Part shown: in pieces, positions 41,683 through 51,391 of the stretch
How positions within the stretch are numbered: the first letter of the stretch is position 1
Layout: each line of letters opens with the position of its first letter
Source of the DNA: Limnohabitans radicicola
Lineage (GTDB): Bacteria > Pseudomonadota > Gammaproteobacteria > Burkholderiales > Burkholderiaceae_C
Length of the DNA stretch: 64,000 nt
Assembly: GCF_014837235.1 (NCBI RefSeq)
Contig: NZ_JACYFT010000002.1
Coordinates: forward strand, 620,001-684,000
Reading direction: 5' to 3'
Program-made: the position numbers and the translations under genes
Notes under the pieces: generated by a model
What the model was told of the DNA's origin: nothing
The model's database searches: none
The model's input: the letters and a program-made list of their open reading frames with translations, nothing else

Positions 41683-42639
41683 TCAAATGTCTTCAAGCAA
41701 GGCGTAGGGCAGGGGCAGCAGATCCAGCACAGCCCCTTCTGCACTGCCTGCACGCCAGCCGCTGTGCATGCTCTCCAGCGTGCCGCTGACCAGTGCGTCA
41801 TGCCCATGGCCGTCTGGCCGGGGGGCACTCAGCAGCACGGTGGCACAGGGTTGTTCGGGGTCGGCAGGGGTGAAGACATCTTGCCCTGCCACCAGGGCCA
41901 GCGGGCTGTGCACGAGCGCCGTGCGGCGCTTGAGGGTGCCACGGAACTGGCTGCGGGCCACGACTTCCTGGCCGGGGTAGCAGCCTTTTTTGAAGTTGAC
42001 GCCGCCCACCGATTCGTAATTGAGCATTTGCGGCACGAAGGCCTCGAACACGGGCTGGCTGACCAGCGCCACACCGCTCATGACTTCGGCCCATGCCCAG
42101 ACTTCGGGCGTGACCTCGGGGCCAGCGGGCAGGGCCGAGCCGGCTGGTGCCAGCCACAGGGCACGGTGCACCTGTGCGTCACCCACCACCGTCGGGTACA
42201 AGGCCACGGCATGCGCGCCATCCAGGGCCATGGTGTGCCAGGGTGCGGCATCCGCCAGCACGGCCTCGGCGCTGCCCCCCAGCAGGCCGCGCAACTGCCA
42301 CTGGCCGCTGGCGTCACTCAGCTTGACTTTGGCCCGCAGCACAAACATGGACAGGCGCTTGAGCGTCTGGGCCAGCAAGTCCTGATGCATGACCAGCAGC
42401 ACCGTGTCGGGCGCGGTTTTGGTCACCACAAAGCTGGCCTGCATGCGCCCCTTGGCATTGCAAAACGCCGCCAGGCGCGACTGGCCCACGGGCAGCAGCA
42501 ATACATCGTTGGTCAGCTGGTTGTGCAGGAAATTGGCCGCGTCCTCGCCCTGGGCCTGGATCACGCCCAGCTGAGGCAGGGGGCTGGTGCCGTTCAAAAC
42601 GGCGGTCAAATCAGGGCTTGGGAGGGCAGGGCTGTTCAT
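41683..42639 (-). CDS. ygfZ: Folate-binding protein YgfZ
   Basis: NFLHNQLTNDVLLLP; signature KGCYPGQEVVARSQFRGTLKRR. Confidence 0.93.
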   Translation of the reverse strand: MNSPALPSPDLTAVLNGTSPLPQLGVIQAQGEDAANFLHNQLTNDVLLLPVGQSRLAAFCNAKGRMQASFVVTKTAPDTVLLVMHQDLLAQTLKRLSMFVLRAKVKLSDASGQWQLRGLLGGSAEAVLADAAPWHTMALDGAHAVALYPTVVGDAQVHRALWLAPAGSALPAGPEVTPEVWAWAEVMSGVALVSQPVFEAFVPQMLNYESVGGVNFKKGCYPGQEVVARSQFRGTLKRRTALVHSPLALVAGQDVFTPADPEQPCATVLLSAPRPDGHGHDALVSGTLESMHSGWRAGSAEGAVLDLLPLPYALLEDI

Positions 42640-42709
42640 GTCGCGGCTCATTCTTCGGGCAAGGCGTGAATTATCATCGCCCCACGTTTTCAACACCCCG
42701 ACAAAGGAC

Positions 42710-43735
42710 ATGGCCGTGCTCAAAGGCTTGATGAAGTGGTTGACAAGCCTGCTGGTCGTGGCGCTCGCCCTGGGGGCGGGGGCCCTCTGGTGGTTGCAGC
42801 AGCCCCTGAACACTTCGCCCGACACCCCACCTCGCACCTTGGACCTGTCGATCGAGCCGGGCACCTCGCCCAAGGCCATTGCCCAGGCGGTGGCAGACGC
42901 CGGGGCCAACACCTCGCCCTGGCTGCTCTACGCCTGGTTCCGCCTGTCGGGCCAGTCGCGCCTGATGCGGGCGGGCAGCTACGAAATCGCCCCCGGCACC
43001 ACGCCCGTGCGCCTCCTGAACATGCTGGTGCGGGGCGAAGAAAGCCTGCGCACCGTGACGATTGTGGAAGGCTGGAACTGGCGGCAAGTGCGCCAGGCCC
43101 TGGCCAAGGCCGAGCATCTCCAACCCGACAGCCGCGCCCTGACCGATGCCGATCTCATGGCCCGGCTGGGCCGCCCGGGCGTGACCCCGGAAGGGCGCTT
43201 TTACCCCGACACCTATGCCTATGCCAAGGGCGCAAGCGACCTGGCCGTGCTCCAGCGGGCTGCCAAGGCCATGGACAAACAGCTCCAGCAGGCCTGGGAA
43301 AGCCGTCAGCCGGGCGTGTCGGTGCAGTCGCCCGAGCAGGCCCTGATCCTGGCCAGCATCGTCGAAAAGGAAACCGGCAAAGGCTCGGACCGCCCCATGA
43401 TTTCGGGCGTATTCAACAACCGCCTGCGCATCGGCATGCGGCTGCAGACGGACCCCACCGTGATCTATGGCCTGGGCGAGGCCTTTGACGGCAACTTGCG
43501 CCGCGTGCACTTGACGAGCGACACGCCCTGGAACACCTACACCCGTGCAGGCCTGCCGCCCACACCCATTGCCATGCCGGGCAAGGCCGCCTTGCTGGCC
43601 GCCGTGCAACCTGCCAAAACGCAGGCGCTGTACTTTGTGGCCAAGGGCGACGGCAGCAGCCACTTCAGCGCCAGCCTGGACGAGCACAACCGGGCCGTGA
43701 ACCGTTACCAACGCGGGCAAAGCAGCGGCCACTGA
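42710..43735 (+). CDS. mltG: Endolytic transglycosylase MltG
   Basis: N-terminal [47 protein letters not shown]. Confidence 0.95.
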   Translation: MAVLKGLMKWLTSLLVVALALGAGALWWLQQPLNTSPDTPPRTLDLSIEPGTSPKAIAQAVADAGANTSPWLLYAWFRLSGQSRLMRAGSYEIAPGTTPVRLLNMLVRGEESLRTVTIVEGWNWRQVRQALAKAEHLQPDSRALTDADLMARLGRPGVTPEGRFYPDTYAYAKGASDLAVLQRAAKAMDKQLQQAWESRQPGVSVQSPEQALILASIVEKETGKGSDRPMISGVFNNRLRIGMRLQTDPTVIYGLGEAFDGNLRRVHLTSDTPWNTYTRAGLPPTPIAMPGKAALLAAVQPAKTQALYFVAKGDGSSHFSASLDEHNRAVNRYQRGQSSGH

Positions 43736-43769
43736 CCCTGCGACAATCGGGTTTTCTCCACACACATCC

Positions 43770-44411
43770 ATGACACGCGGTTTGTTCATCAGCTTTGAAG
43801 GCATTGACGGTGCGGGCAAGTCCACGCACATCGAGCGTGTGGCCGCGCTGTTTCGCCAGGCGGGCAGGGCGGTGGTGCTGACTCGCGAGCCGGGCGGCAC
43901 GCCCCTGTCCGAAAAGCTGCGCGAACTGGTCCTGCACGAGCCCATGGACGCGCTGACCGAGGCGCTCCTGATGTTTGCCGCCCGCCGCGAGCACCTGGTG
44001 CAGGTCATTGAGCCTGCACTGGCGCGGGGCGATGTGGTGCTGTGCGACCGCTTCACCGACGCGACCTTTGCCTACCAGGGCGGCGGCCGGGGCTTTGACT
44101 GGCAAGTGCTGGGTCAGCTGGAGGCGATGGTGCAGACCACGGCCCAAGGCGTGTTGCGCCAACCCGACCTGACCGTGTGGTTTGACCTGGACCCGCAGAT
44201 CGCCGCCGAGCGACTGGCCTCGGCCCGCGTGCCTGACAAGTTCGAGTCGCAACCGGCTGACTTTTTTGCTGCGGTGCGCGCTGGCTATGCCAAGCGGCAG
44301 GCCGAAATGCCCGGGCGCTTTGCCCGCATTGATGCCTCCCAGACCCGCGAGGCCGTTGGCGAAGCGGTGGCCCAGGTGGTGACGCCATGGCTGCCAAGGA
44401 GCGGTTCATGA
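43770..44411 (+). CDS. tmk: Thymidylate kinase
   Basis: [45 protein letters not shown]. Confidence 0.97.
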   Translation: MTRGLFISFEGIDGAGKSTHIERVAALFRQAGRAVVLTREPGGTPLSEKLRELVLHEPMDALTEALLMFAARREHLVQVIEPALARGDVVLCDRFTDATFAYQGGGRGFDWQVLGQLEAMVQTTAQGVLRQPDLTVWFDLDPQIAAERLASARVPDKFESQPADFFAAVRAGYAKRQAEMPGRFARIDASQTREAVGEAVAQVVTPWLPRSGS

Positions 44412-45412
44412 GCGCTGTTTTGAATGCCCCCTGGATTGCCAGACAAGCCACCGACCTGCTGGCCCAGCGTGGCCACGCCTGGTTGCTGCAAGGCCCATCG
44501 GGCCTGGGTCAATACGAATTGGCGCTGGCCTTGGTCTCGGCCTGGTTGTGCGAACAACCTACCGCCGAGGGCGCTTGCGGCCACTGCCCCAGCTGCCACG
44601 CGATTGCCGTGCGCACCCATGCTGACCTGGCGGTGCTGATGCCCGAAACCCAAATGGTGGAACTGGGCTGGCCGCTGTCTGAAAAAGCGCAAGCCGAGAT
44701 CGACGACAAGAAACGCAAGCCCAGCAAGGAAATCCGCGTCGAGGCCATGCGCGATCTGGTCGAGTTTGCCCAGCGCACCGATGCACGCGGTCGCGGCAAA
44801 GCCGTGCTGGTGTTCCCGGCCGAGCGCATGAACGCGATCACGGCCAATGCCTTGCTCAAAACGCTGGAGGAGCCCCCCGGCGATGTGCGCTTTGTGCTGG
44901 CCACCGAGGCCGCGCACCAGCTGTTGCCCACCATCCGCAGCCGCTGCCTGTCGCACACCATGACATGGCCCGACGCCGCCGAATCCTTGGCTTGGCTGGA
45001 CGGGCAGGGCGTGCCAGGCCAGGCGGCCGAGGCGCTGCTGCGCAGTGCGGGCGGTCGCCCCAACGATGTACTGCGCCAGTCGGCGCTGGGCCTGTCGCCC
45101 GCCTGGTGGGCGGCTTTACCCAAGGCCATGCAGCAGGGGCAGGCGGGCCATTTGTCCGATCTGTCGCCCGCGCAGGCCATCGACGCGCTGCAAAAGCTTT
45201 GCCACGACCTGGTGCTGCAGCAAAGCGGGGCTGAGCCGCGCTTTTTTGCGGCAGACCAGCTGCCCGCCTGTCAGGCCTCGGTCAAGACACTGACCGACTG
45301 GTTCAAGCGCCTGATGCAGTCGGCCCGCACGGCCGAACACCCGTTCAACGCCGGCCTGATGCTCGAAGCACTGGCCAACGACGCCCGCCAGACCTTGCTG
45401 GCCCGGGCCTGA
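44408..45412 (+). CDS. holB: DNA polymerase III subunit delta'
   Basis: [50 protein letters not shown]. Confidence 0.93.
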   Translation: MSAVLNAPWIARQATDLLAQRGHAWLLQGPSGLGQYELALALVSAWLCEQPTAEGACGHCPSCHAIAVRTHADLAVLMPETQMVELGWPLSEKAQAEIDDKKRKPSKEIRVEAMRDLVEFAQRTDARGRGKAVLVFPAERMNAITANALLKTLEEPPGDVRFVLATEAAHQLLPTIRSRCLSHTMTWPDAAESLAWLDGQGVPGQAAEALLRSAGGRPNDVLRQSALGLSPAWWAALPKAMQQGQAGHLSDLSPAQAIDALQKLCHDLVLQQSGAEPRFFAADQLPACQASVKTLTDWFKRLMQSARTAEHPFNAGLMLEALANDARQTLLARA

Positions 45413-45427
45413 GTTTGTGACCCCTTC

Positions 45428-46234
45428 ATGTTCATTGATTCCCACTGCCATTTGAATTTTCCGGAGCTGCGCAGCCAGCTGGACGACATCCTGGCCGCCA
45501 TGCAGACGGCGCAGGTCCACCAGGCCATGTGCATCTGCACCACGATGGAGGAGTTCGACAGCGTGCACGGCCTGGCCGCCGCGCACCCGCATCTGTGGGC
45601 CACGGTGGGCGTGCACCCTGACAACGAAGGCGTGCACGAGCCCAGCGTGCAGGAGCTGATTGACGGCGCAGCCCGGCCCAAGGTCGTGGCCATTGGCGAG
45701 ACCGGGCTGGACTACTACCAGATGGACGAGCGCAAGGGTGGCCGCACCGTGGCCGATCTGGAGTGGCAGCGCGAGCGTTTTCGCACCCACATCCGGGCGG
45801 CGCGGCACACGGGTTTGCCCATGGTCATCCACACCCGCCAGGCCTCGGACGACACCATCGCCATCCTCAAGGAGGAGGGCGAAGACGGCTCGGCCAGCTC
45901 GGCACGCGGGGTTTTTCACTGCTTCACCGAGAGCCAGCAGGTCGCCCGCGCCGCGCTGGACCTGGGTTTTTACATCTCGTTTTCGGGCATCCTGACCTTC
46001 AAATCTGCGGCCGAACTGCGTGAAGTGGCCGCATTTGTGCCCGATGACCGGCTGCTGATCGAGACCGACAGCCCGTATCTGGCCCCGGTGCCGCACCGCG
46101 GCAAGACCAACAACCCGTCTTATGTGCCCTATGTGGCCAAGCTGCTGGGCGAGCTGCGGGGCACGTCCACCGAGGCGATCGGCGCCCTGACTGCGGCCAA
46201 TTTCCACCGACTTTTTGCCCGAACAGCACCTTGA
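45428..46234 (+). CDS. TatD family DNase
   Basis: MFIDSHCHLNF; VGVHPDNEG; IGETGLDYY; PYLAPVPHRGKTNNPSYV. Confidence 0.95.
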   Translation: MFIDSHCHLNFPELRSQLDDILAAMQTAQVHQAMCICTTMEEFDSVHGLAAAHPHLWATVGVHPDNEGVHEPSVQELIDGAARPKVVAIGETGLDYYQMDERKGGRTVADLEWQRERFRTHIRAARHTGLPMVIHTRQASDDTIAILKEEGEDGSASSARGVFHCFTESQQVARAALDLGFYISFSGILTFKSAAELREVAAFVPDDRLLIETDSPYLAPVPHRGKTNNPSYVPYVAKLLGELRGTSTEAIGALTAANFHRLFARTAP

Positions 46235-46254
46235 ATCTTCAAGTAAAACTTTAA

Positions 46255-46977
46255 ATGTTCAACTTTAATAAGATTAAAAAGTCCATTGTTTTTATTGGAT
46301 TTTTTTTGAATTTTTCCTTGTCTTTCGCAGGGGCGTACGACGACTTTTTCCGCGCCATCATGGGCGACGATGCACGCAGTGTTCAGTCGCTGTTGCAACG
46401 CGGGTTTGACCCCAACACCGTCAACCCTGAAGGTGTTCCAGCCCTGATGCTGGCCTTGCGCGTGCCCGCGCCCAAGGTGGCCGACGTGTTGGTCGGCTGG
46501 CCACAAACCAAAGTCGAAGTCCGCAACGCCCAGGACGAAAGCCCCTTGATGCTGGCCGCTTTGCGCGGCCAGCTGGATTTGGTCAAAAAGCTGGTGGAGC
46601 GCGATGCGGACGTGAACAAGACCGGCTGGACGCCGCTGCATTACGCCGCCACAGGTGGCCATGTGCCCGTGATCGAGTTTTTGCTGGAGCACAGCGCCTA
46701 CATCGACGCCGAATCGCCCAATGGCACCACGCCCTTGATGATGGCGGCCATGTACGGCAGCCCTGAAGCCGTCAAACACCTGATCCAGGCGGGCGCTGAT
46801 TTGCAGGTCAGGAACGGTGCCAACATGACGGCCTTGGACTTTGCCCAGCACGGCAATCGGCCCAACAACATTGAGCTCATGCAGGAAGGTCTGCGCCGTG
46901 AAGCTGAGCGTGAAGCACGAAAGAAAGCTGCTGCAGCAGCAGGCACTGCGCAGACAGCACCTGCATCATCGCGCTGA
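46255..46977 (+). CDS. Exported ankyrin repeat protein
   Basis: Signal peptide; repeats NKTGWTPLHYAATGGHVPVIEFLLEHSAYIDAESPNGTTPLMMAAMYGSPEAVKHLIQAGADL. Confidence 0.92.
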   Translation: MFNFNKIKKSIVFIGFFLNFSLSFAGAYDDFFRAIMGDDARSVQSLLQRGFDPNTVNPEGVPALMLALRVPAPKVADVLVGWPQTKVEVRNAQDESPLMLAALRGQLDLVKKLVERDADVNKTGWTPLHYAATGGHVPVIEFLLEHSAYIDAESPNGTTPLMMAAMYGSPEAVKHLIQAGADLQVRNGANMTALDFAQHGNRPNNIELMQEGLRREAEREARKKAAAAAGTAQTAPASSR

Positions 46978-47062
46978 TCACAAGCCATTTGGATGTGATC
47001 TGAACAATGCCAGGGCGCGAGCCAACTGGCATCTTCAATCCCTCTGTTTCAATGCATTATTA

Positions 47063-47090
47063 ACTTCATACGATGTATATTATGTAAAGT
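47063..47090 (+). promoter_or_regulatory. dif/XerCD-like recombination site, candidate left boundary of island
   Basis: ACTTCATACGA-TGTATA-TTATGTAAAGT: central hexamer as in E. coli dif, XerD arm 9/11 to TTATGTTAAAT, XerC arm degenerate. Confidence 0.5.
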
Positions 47091-47292
47091 GACATACAGA
47101 ACAAAAAAAAAGAAGCTGAAACCGCTCTCAAACATCGGCGCTGCTGGCTCGAATCAGCCCCCTGCATCCGCCTGACTGGTTTATACCTAAAAATCAGCAA
47201 GCAGGCAAGGATAATTTTCTGAGGGGTGCATCACCAGGCCAAACTTCCAAAAATCGGTGGGATATCTTTTCATTATTTTGGGAGCGAATCTG

Positions 47293-47679
47293 ATGCAAAA
47301 ACTCTACTCATTGGCCCCGCGTCAACTGCCAGCATTGTCCACGATGGTCGCAGATCTCACCAACCGGCATCCTGAGGCCATTGGAAACCATTTGGGTGTA
47401 TCCGCTGACACGGTACGCAGGTGGTTGAAGGCGGAACAAGCACCACGGGCCTCAATGCTTGCCCTGTTTTGGGAAACGCGCTGGGGGCTATCTGCACTTG
47501 ATGCTCAAGCCGTCAACCTGGTCCGTTCGCATATCGGCCTTAACAATGCGCTTAGGGCTGAAAACCAAAACCTCCACAGAAGGATTCAGCGTCTTGAGTC
47601 GATCGGTCAGTTTGGATGCGCAAATGAACCCTTCCGTGACTCTGTGCACCGTGAACCGAGCCTAAGGCATGTTCGTTGA
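47293..47679 (+). CDS. Putative HTH DNA-binding protein
   Basis: HLGVSADTVRRWLKAEQAPRASMLALFWETRWG helix-turn-helix pattern; start MQKLYSL. Confidence 0.6.
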   Translation: MQKLYSLAPRQLPALSTMVADLTNRHPEAIGNHLGVSADTVRRWLKAEQAPRASMLALFWETRWGLSALDAQAVNLVRSHIGLNNALRAENQNLHRRIQRLESIGQFGCANEPFRDSVHREPSLRHVR

Positions 47680-47735
47680 CCTGAAATGCGCGTAATAATC
47701 GGCTAGAGACAGTGCTAATTGATCGAGGAAAGCGC

Positions 47736-47771
47736 ATGAACAAAATCGACGTGAACGGAGACGGTGCCTGA
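47736..47771 (+). CDS. Leader mini-ORF MNKIDVNGDGA overlapping the MTase start
   Basis: RBS-like GAGGAA at 47725, ATG 47736, stop overlaps next ATG (TGATG). Confidence 0.45.
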   Translation: MNKIDVNGDGA

Positions 47772-49399
47772 TGGCCTCGAACCGTGTTCCTCGCAAGCTG
47801 CTTGCAGCAGGCCTCGGCAGTGAGTCGGAGCTGGTGTCCCTCTGCGTTGCCCTGATCGGTGGCGCCAAGGGCTTGTCTCAGGCCGAGCGCGCTTTGACCG
47901 CCAAGACCGGCTCGCATGCGCTCCCGGTCGCCGTAGTGGAGACGACCAGGCGCGCGATCGCCAAGGGTCTTGATCCGCTCGGCGATGCGTTTGCCGTGGT
48001 GCGCTCAGCGCTGGCTCGGCGCAGTGCCGGTGCGGTCTACACCCCTGCCCCTATCGTCAAGTCGATGATGACCTGGCTGGCCACCCAAGATGCGCCCGCT
48101 CGCATCGTTGACCCAGGAGCAGGGTCGGGTCGCTTCATCCTGGCCGCCGGCGAGGCCTTCCCCCAAGCGCAGCTTGTCGCAGTGGAACTTGACCCTCTCG
48201 CAGCCCTGATGCTTCGCGCCAACCTGGCGGTTCGTGGCTGGTCGAGCCGCGCGACTGTCCACGTCAAGGACTACCGCGAGCTGACGCTGCCGCGATGCAA
48301 TGGAACTACGGCCTTCATCGGCAATCCGCCCTATGTGCGGCACCACGACATCGCCGAGGACTGGAAGGCGTGGTATTCCGAGCGTTTGGCCACAATGGGT
48401 ATTCGAGCAAGCGCTCTTGCGGGCCTGCACTTGCACTTCTTCTTGCAAACCCGGCTGCTGGCGAAGCCAGGCGACGTTGGTGCATTCATCACCTCGTCAG
48501 AGTGGATGGATGTCAACTACGGTTCAGCCCTGCGTCGGTTGCTCCTGGATGAGCTGGGCGGCATAGCGCTGCATGTGCTTGATCCCAAGGTCGAAGCGTT
48601 CCCAGGTACTGCGACGACGGCCGCCATCACCTGCTTTCGGGTCGGCGAAACAGTCGAGCCCGTCAGGGTACATTCGATCGACGAGCTGGCTCACCTCAAT
48701 GGGCTGGCCAAGGGCGTCGACGTGCCGCGTGCTCAACTCTCCAGCGCGCCCCGCTGGTCGATTATCGTGCGTCCTACCCTACCGGCCGCCGAGGGCGACT
48801 TGGAGCTGGGCGAGCTGTTCCGTGTGCATCGCGGCCAAGTGACAGGTGCGAATGCCATCTGGATCGCGGGCGAGCATGCTGACGGGCTCCCTGAACGGGT
48901 CAAGATTCCCTCGGTCACGAAGGCCAAGGACTTACTCCAGGCTGGTGATCGTTTGGCATCGGCAGCTGCCCTGCGCCGTGTGGTCGACCTTCCGCCAGAG
49001 CTGGATGATTTCACGGCCGCTGAGCGAAAGCGCATCCAGTCGTTTCTTTCCTGGGCGCGTACTCAGGGCGTGCATGAAGGCTACATTGCCCAGCACCGCA
49101 AGGCATGGTGGTCGGTGGGCCTGAAAGACCCGGCTCCGATCCTTTGCACCTACATGGCTAGGCGTCCGCCTCAGTTCACTTTGAACGATTGCGGCGCACG
49201 GCATATCAACGTGGCCCACGGCCTCTATCCGTGCCAAGCGCTTCCTGCTGATGTCCTTGCTGGGCTGGTAAGCTGGCTGAATAACAACACGACACAGGGG
49301 AGCGGGCGTACCTATGCGGGCGGGCTGACGAAGTTCGAGCCTCGCGAGGTCGAGCGGTTGCGCATACCCAGCGTCGACCGACTACGAGCCATCGCATGA
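47771..49399 (+). CDS. Type II N6-adenine DNA methyltransferase
   Basis: SAM motif VDPGAGSGRFILAAGE; catalytic IGNPPYVRHHDI. Confidence 0.92.
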   Translation: MASNRVPRKLLAAGLGSESELVSLCVALIGGAKGLSQAERALTAKTGSHALPVAVVETTRRAIAKGLDPLGDAFAVVRSALARRSAGAVYTPAPIVKSMMTWLATQDAPARIVDPGAGSGRFILAAGEAFPQAQLVAVELDPLAALMLRANLAVRGWSSRATVHVKDYRELTLPRCNGTTAFIGNPPYVRHHDIAEDWKAWYSERLATMGIRASALAGLHLHFFLQTRLLAKPGDVGAFITSSEWMDVNYGSALRRLLLDELGGIALHVLDPKVEAFPGTATTAAITCFRVGETVEPVRVHSIDELAHLNGLAKGVDVPRAQLSSAPRWSIIVRPTLPAAEGDLELGELFRVHRGQVTGANAIWIAGEHADGLPERVKIPSVTKAKDLLQAGDRLASAAALRRVVDLPPELDDFTAAERKRIQSFLSWARTQGVHEGYIAQHRKAWWSVGLKDPAPILCTYMARRPPQFTLNDCGARHINVAHGLYPCQALPADVLAGLVSWLNNNTTQGSGRTYAGGLTKFEPREVERLRIPSVDRLRAIA

Positions 49400-50313
49400 G
49401 CAATCTACCTCCACGCTGGACAACAGCAGAACTCACCGAAGCAGCAGCAATATCGTCCAATCAGTTCCGGGCCGAGCGCCTGGCGTCGAGCGACGCCTGG
49501 GGTCAGCAGTACACGCAGGCGCGAGCCAAGTTCGAGAAGCTATTTGAGGTGTTGGGCAATCTCGCGCCCGGTGGCGTGAACGATACCCAACTCGCTGCGG
49601 CCTACACCAAGGGCCTCGGCGAGGCCTTCCGCTACTTGGCTGGGCCGCCGATCTCCGACGATGACCTGCAGGTCCTCGCCGATGTCGAATCGATCACTCC
49701 GAGCGTGCTGTCGAAGAATAACGACTCCTTGCGCAAGGTGTTCCAGGTCATCTCGACGGTTATTGACCCGCACCGCTTCCCGTGGATTGCCAACGATGCT
49801 GCCCCGACCGAGCAGCAACGCGAGGCCGCCTTGCTGGCTTCATCCGTTCTGCTTGCCGCACAGCGGATCGCGACCGAGCGTCGCAACGATGGCAAGACCA
49901 CCCAGGAGTCCAAAGTCAAAGACTACCTGACAAGCCTTGGTTTCACGGGCGTCCCACCCGTCACCATCACCACCATCGTCAAAGGCCCTGGGCCTATGCA
50001 GTTCTGCGCTGAGTGCCAGCTTGGCGAGCGCAAGGCGGATGTGGTCGTTCGGTTGCATGACACTCGGTTGCTGGCCATCGAATGCAAGGTGTCGAACAGC
50101 GCGACGAACAGCGTCAAACGCCTCAACAACGATGCCGCCGTGAAGGCCGAATACTGGCTCAAGCAATTCGGCACGGCCCAGGTGGTTCCCGCTGCCGCGC
50201 TGGCAGGTGTCTACAAGGTGCTCAATCTGCAGCAGGCTCAGACGCGGGGGCTTGCCTTGTTCTGGAGTCACGACCTGGACGCCCTTGGTGCTTTCATCCA
50301 AAGCACAAGGTGA
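49396..50313 (+). CDS. Type II restriction endonuclease, XamI-like
   Basis: ATGA overlap with MTase; nuclease-like core KADVVVRLHDTRLLAIECKVSNS (D-x(n)-E-x-K). Confidence 0.75.
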   Translation: MSNLPPRWTTAELTEAAAISSNQFRAERLASSDAWGQQYTQARAKFEKLFEVLGNLAPGGVNDTQLAAAYTKGLGEAFRYLAGPPISDDDLQVLADVESITPSVLSKNNDSLRKVFQVISTVIDPHRFPWIANDAAPTEQQREAALLASSVLLAAQRIATERRNDGKTTQESKVKDYLTSLGFTGVPPVTITTIVKGPGPMQFCAECQLGERKADVVVRLHDTRLLAIECKVSNSATNSVKRLNNDAAVKAEYWLKQFGTAQVVPAAALAGVYKVLNLQQAQTRGLALFWSHDLDALGAFIQSTR

Positions 50314-50319
50314 TCCACG

Positions 50320-50832
50320 ATGCCGAAGCAGCCGCCCCCCTTCTTCGCGCAAATGCTCGCGAGCGAGCACGCCGAGTCCATCTACTACGCTGGCCTCTTC
50401 CGCATCAATGGCAAAGTCTGGGCTCTGACCGGAACGGGTAAGAGTGAAGCTGGTAGAGCGGCAACGGCCAAAAGGCCCGATGACGATCTGGCCCGCGATT
50501 CCGTTGCTTTCGTGCGTGACGGGAAAATGCTGATGGGCCGTTATGACCTCAGAACGCTCAATCCTGAAATGCTGAACGACCTCCACGCGCTGCATCCATT
50601 GAGTGCTGTGGTCTATTGCCTCTCGGAGGCAGAGACTGCCAAGGCGTTCGCCAATCGCCCGCTTGAGTTGGTCGACGTCGCCCCTGAAAACGTGGGACTC
50701 ATGCTCAGCAAGAGCGTCTATCCCGCGCCGATGGTGCAGCATTTTTTAACGCCTACGAGCTGGCCCACCTGTACAACGACGAGCGCCGCTTGCAGCACTG
50801 GCTCAAGCTCACTGCGGGCGCTTCTGGCGTGA
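50320..50832 (+). CDS. R-M-associated protein of unknown function; likely frameshifted, coherent reading continues to 50903
   Basis: 7 bp after REase stop; beyond T6 tract at 50742-50747 the alternative frame reads FNAYELAHLYNDERRLQHWLKLTAGASGVRWLLAPWMPTAADKGALYASLAV*. Confidence 0.6.
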   Translation: MPKQPPPFFAQMLASEHAESIYYAGLFRINGKVWALTGTGKSEAGRAATAKRPDDDLARDSVAFVRDGKMLMGRYDLRTLNPEMLNDLHALHPLSAVVYCLSEAETAKAFANRPLELVDVAPENVGLMLSKSVYPAPMVQHFLTPTSWPTCTTTSAACSTGSSSLRALLA

Positions 50833-51065
50833 GGTGGTTGCTGGCGCCTTGGATGCCTACTGCGGCCGATAAGGGCGCCCTCTACGCCTCGCTGGCGGTC
50901 TGAGAATGGCTGACTTTAACAGGCGCCAACGGCTTCGGCGATTACCAGCGCCTTGATCATGCTGATTGGAGCAGGGACATCTACCCGGCAATATTGAGTT
51001 GCACAGACTGAAAATGTGCGTAAGATCTGAACACTCGCAACCCCTGCTGCTTCGTCACAGGACTC

Positions 51066-51092
51066 AAAGGCCGCTTCGCGGCCTTTGCCTTT
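51066..51092 (+). terminator. Terminator-like hairpin after the R-M block
   Basis: AAAGGCCGC-TTC-GCGGCCTTT followed by GCCTTTT. Confidence 0.65.
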
Positions 51093-51289
51093 TGGCTGGG
51101 GCGTCAAATCCGGATACCCGTTTTTTCAGCGGCCGTTGAAACACGTTGCATTTCCCTCTTGAATTCTTCCTTCCCTAGCCGAAAATGTCGATGCACGCGC
51201 GATTGGGCGACAAAATAGAACAGATATCTTGCAATTTGTTGATCAATGCCGTGCAAGTTGTTTGTAGAAAGTTTTGTGATAATATGCAT

Positions 51290-51391
51290 ACCGTGGTACT
51301 CCGTCCTCACCTTTTGTGCTGAGTTCGACGCCCTCACGTACAGCACTGCACCCCCTTCAAACCCGCATGGTTACTGGCTTTGCGGGTTTTT
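51290..51391 (+). ncRNA. Candidate small RNA
   Basis: Extended -10 TGTGATAAT at 51275-51283; hairpin GTGCTG/CAGCAC 51315-51345; intrinsic terminator at 3' end. Confidence 0.35.
51358..51391 (+). terminator. Rho-independent terminator
   Basis: AAACCCGCA...TTGCGGGTTTTTT stem plus T-run. Confidence 0.8.

Noticed and set aside
47062-47095. loxP-like 13-8-13 palindrome (TTAACTTCATACG-ATGTATAT-TATGTAAAGTGAC)
   Set aside because: Resemblance to loxP is partial in both arms; the dif 11-6-11 alignment is better and makes more sense in a proteobacterial chromosome.
51277-51304. Second dif-like site in reverse orientation (TGCATA-TTATCACAAAA on the minus strand)
   Set aside because: XerD arm only about 7/11, XerC arm not similar, and it overlaps a promoter-like TGTGATAAT; too weak to call.
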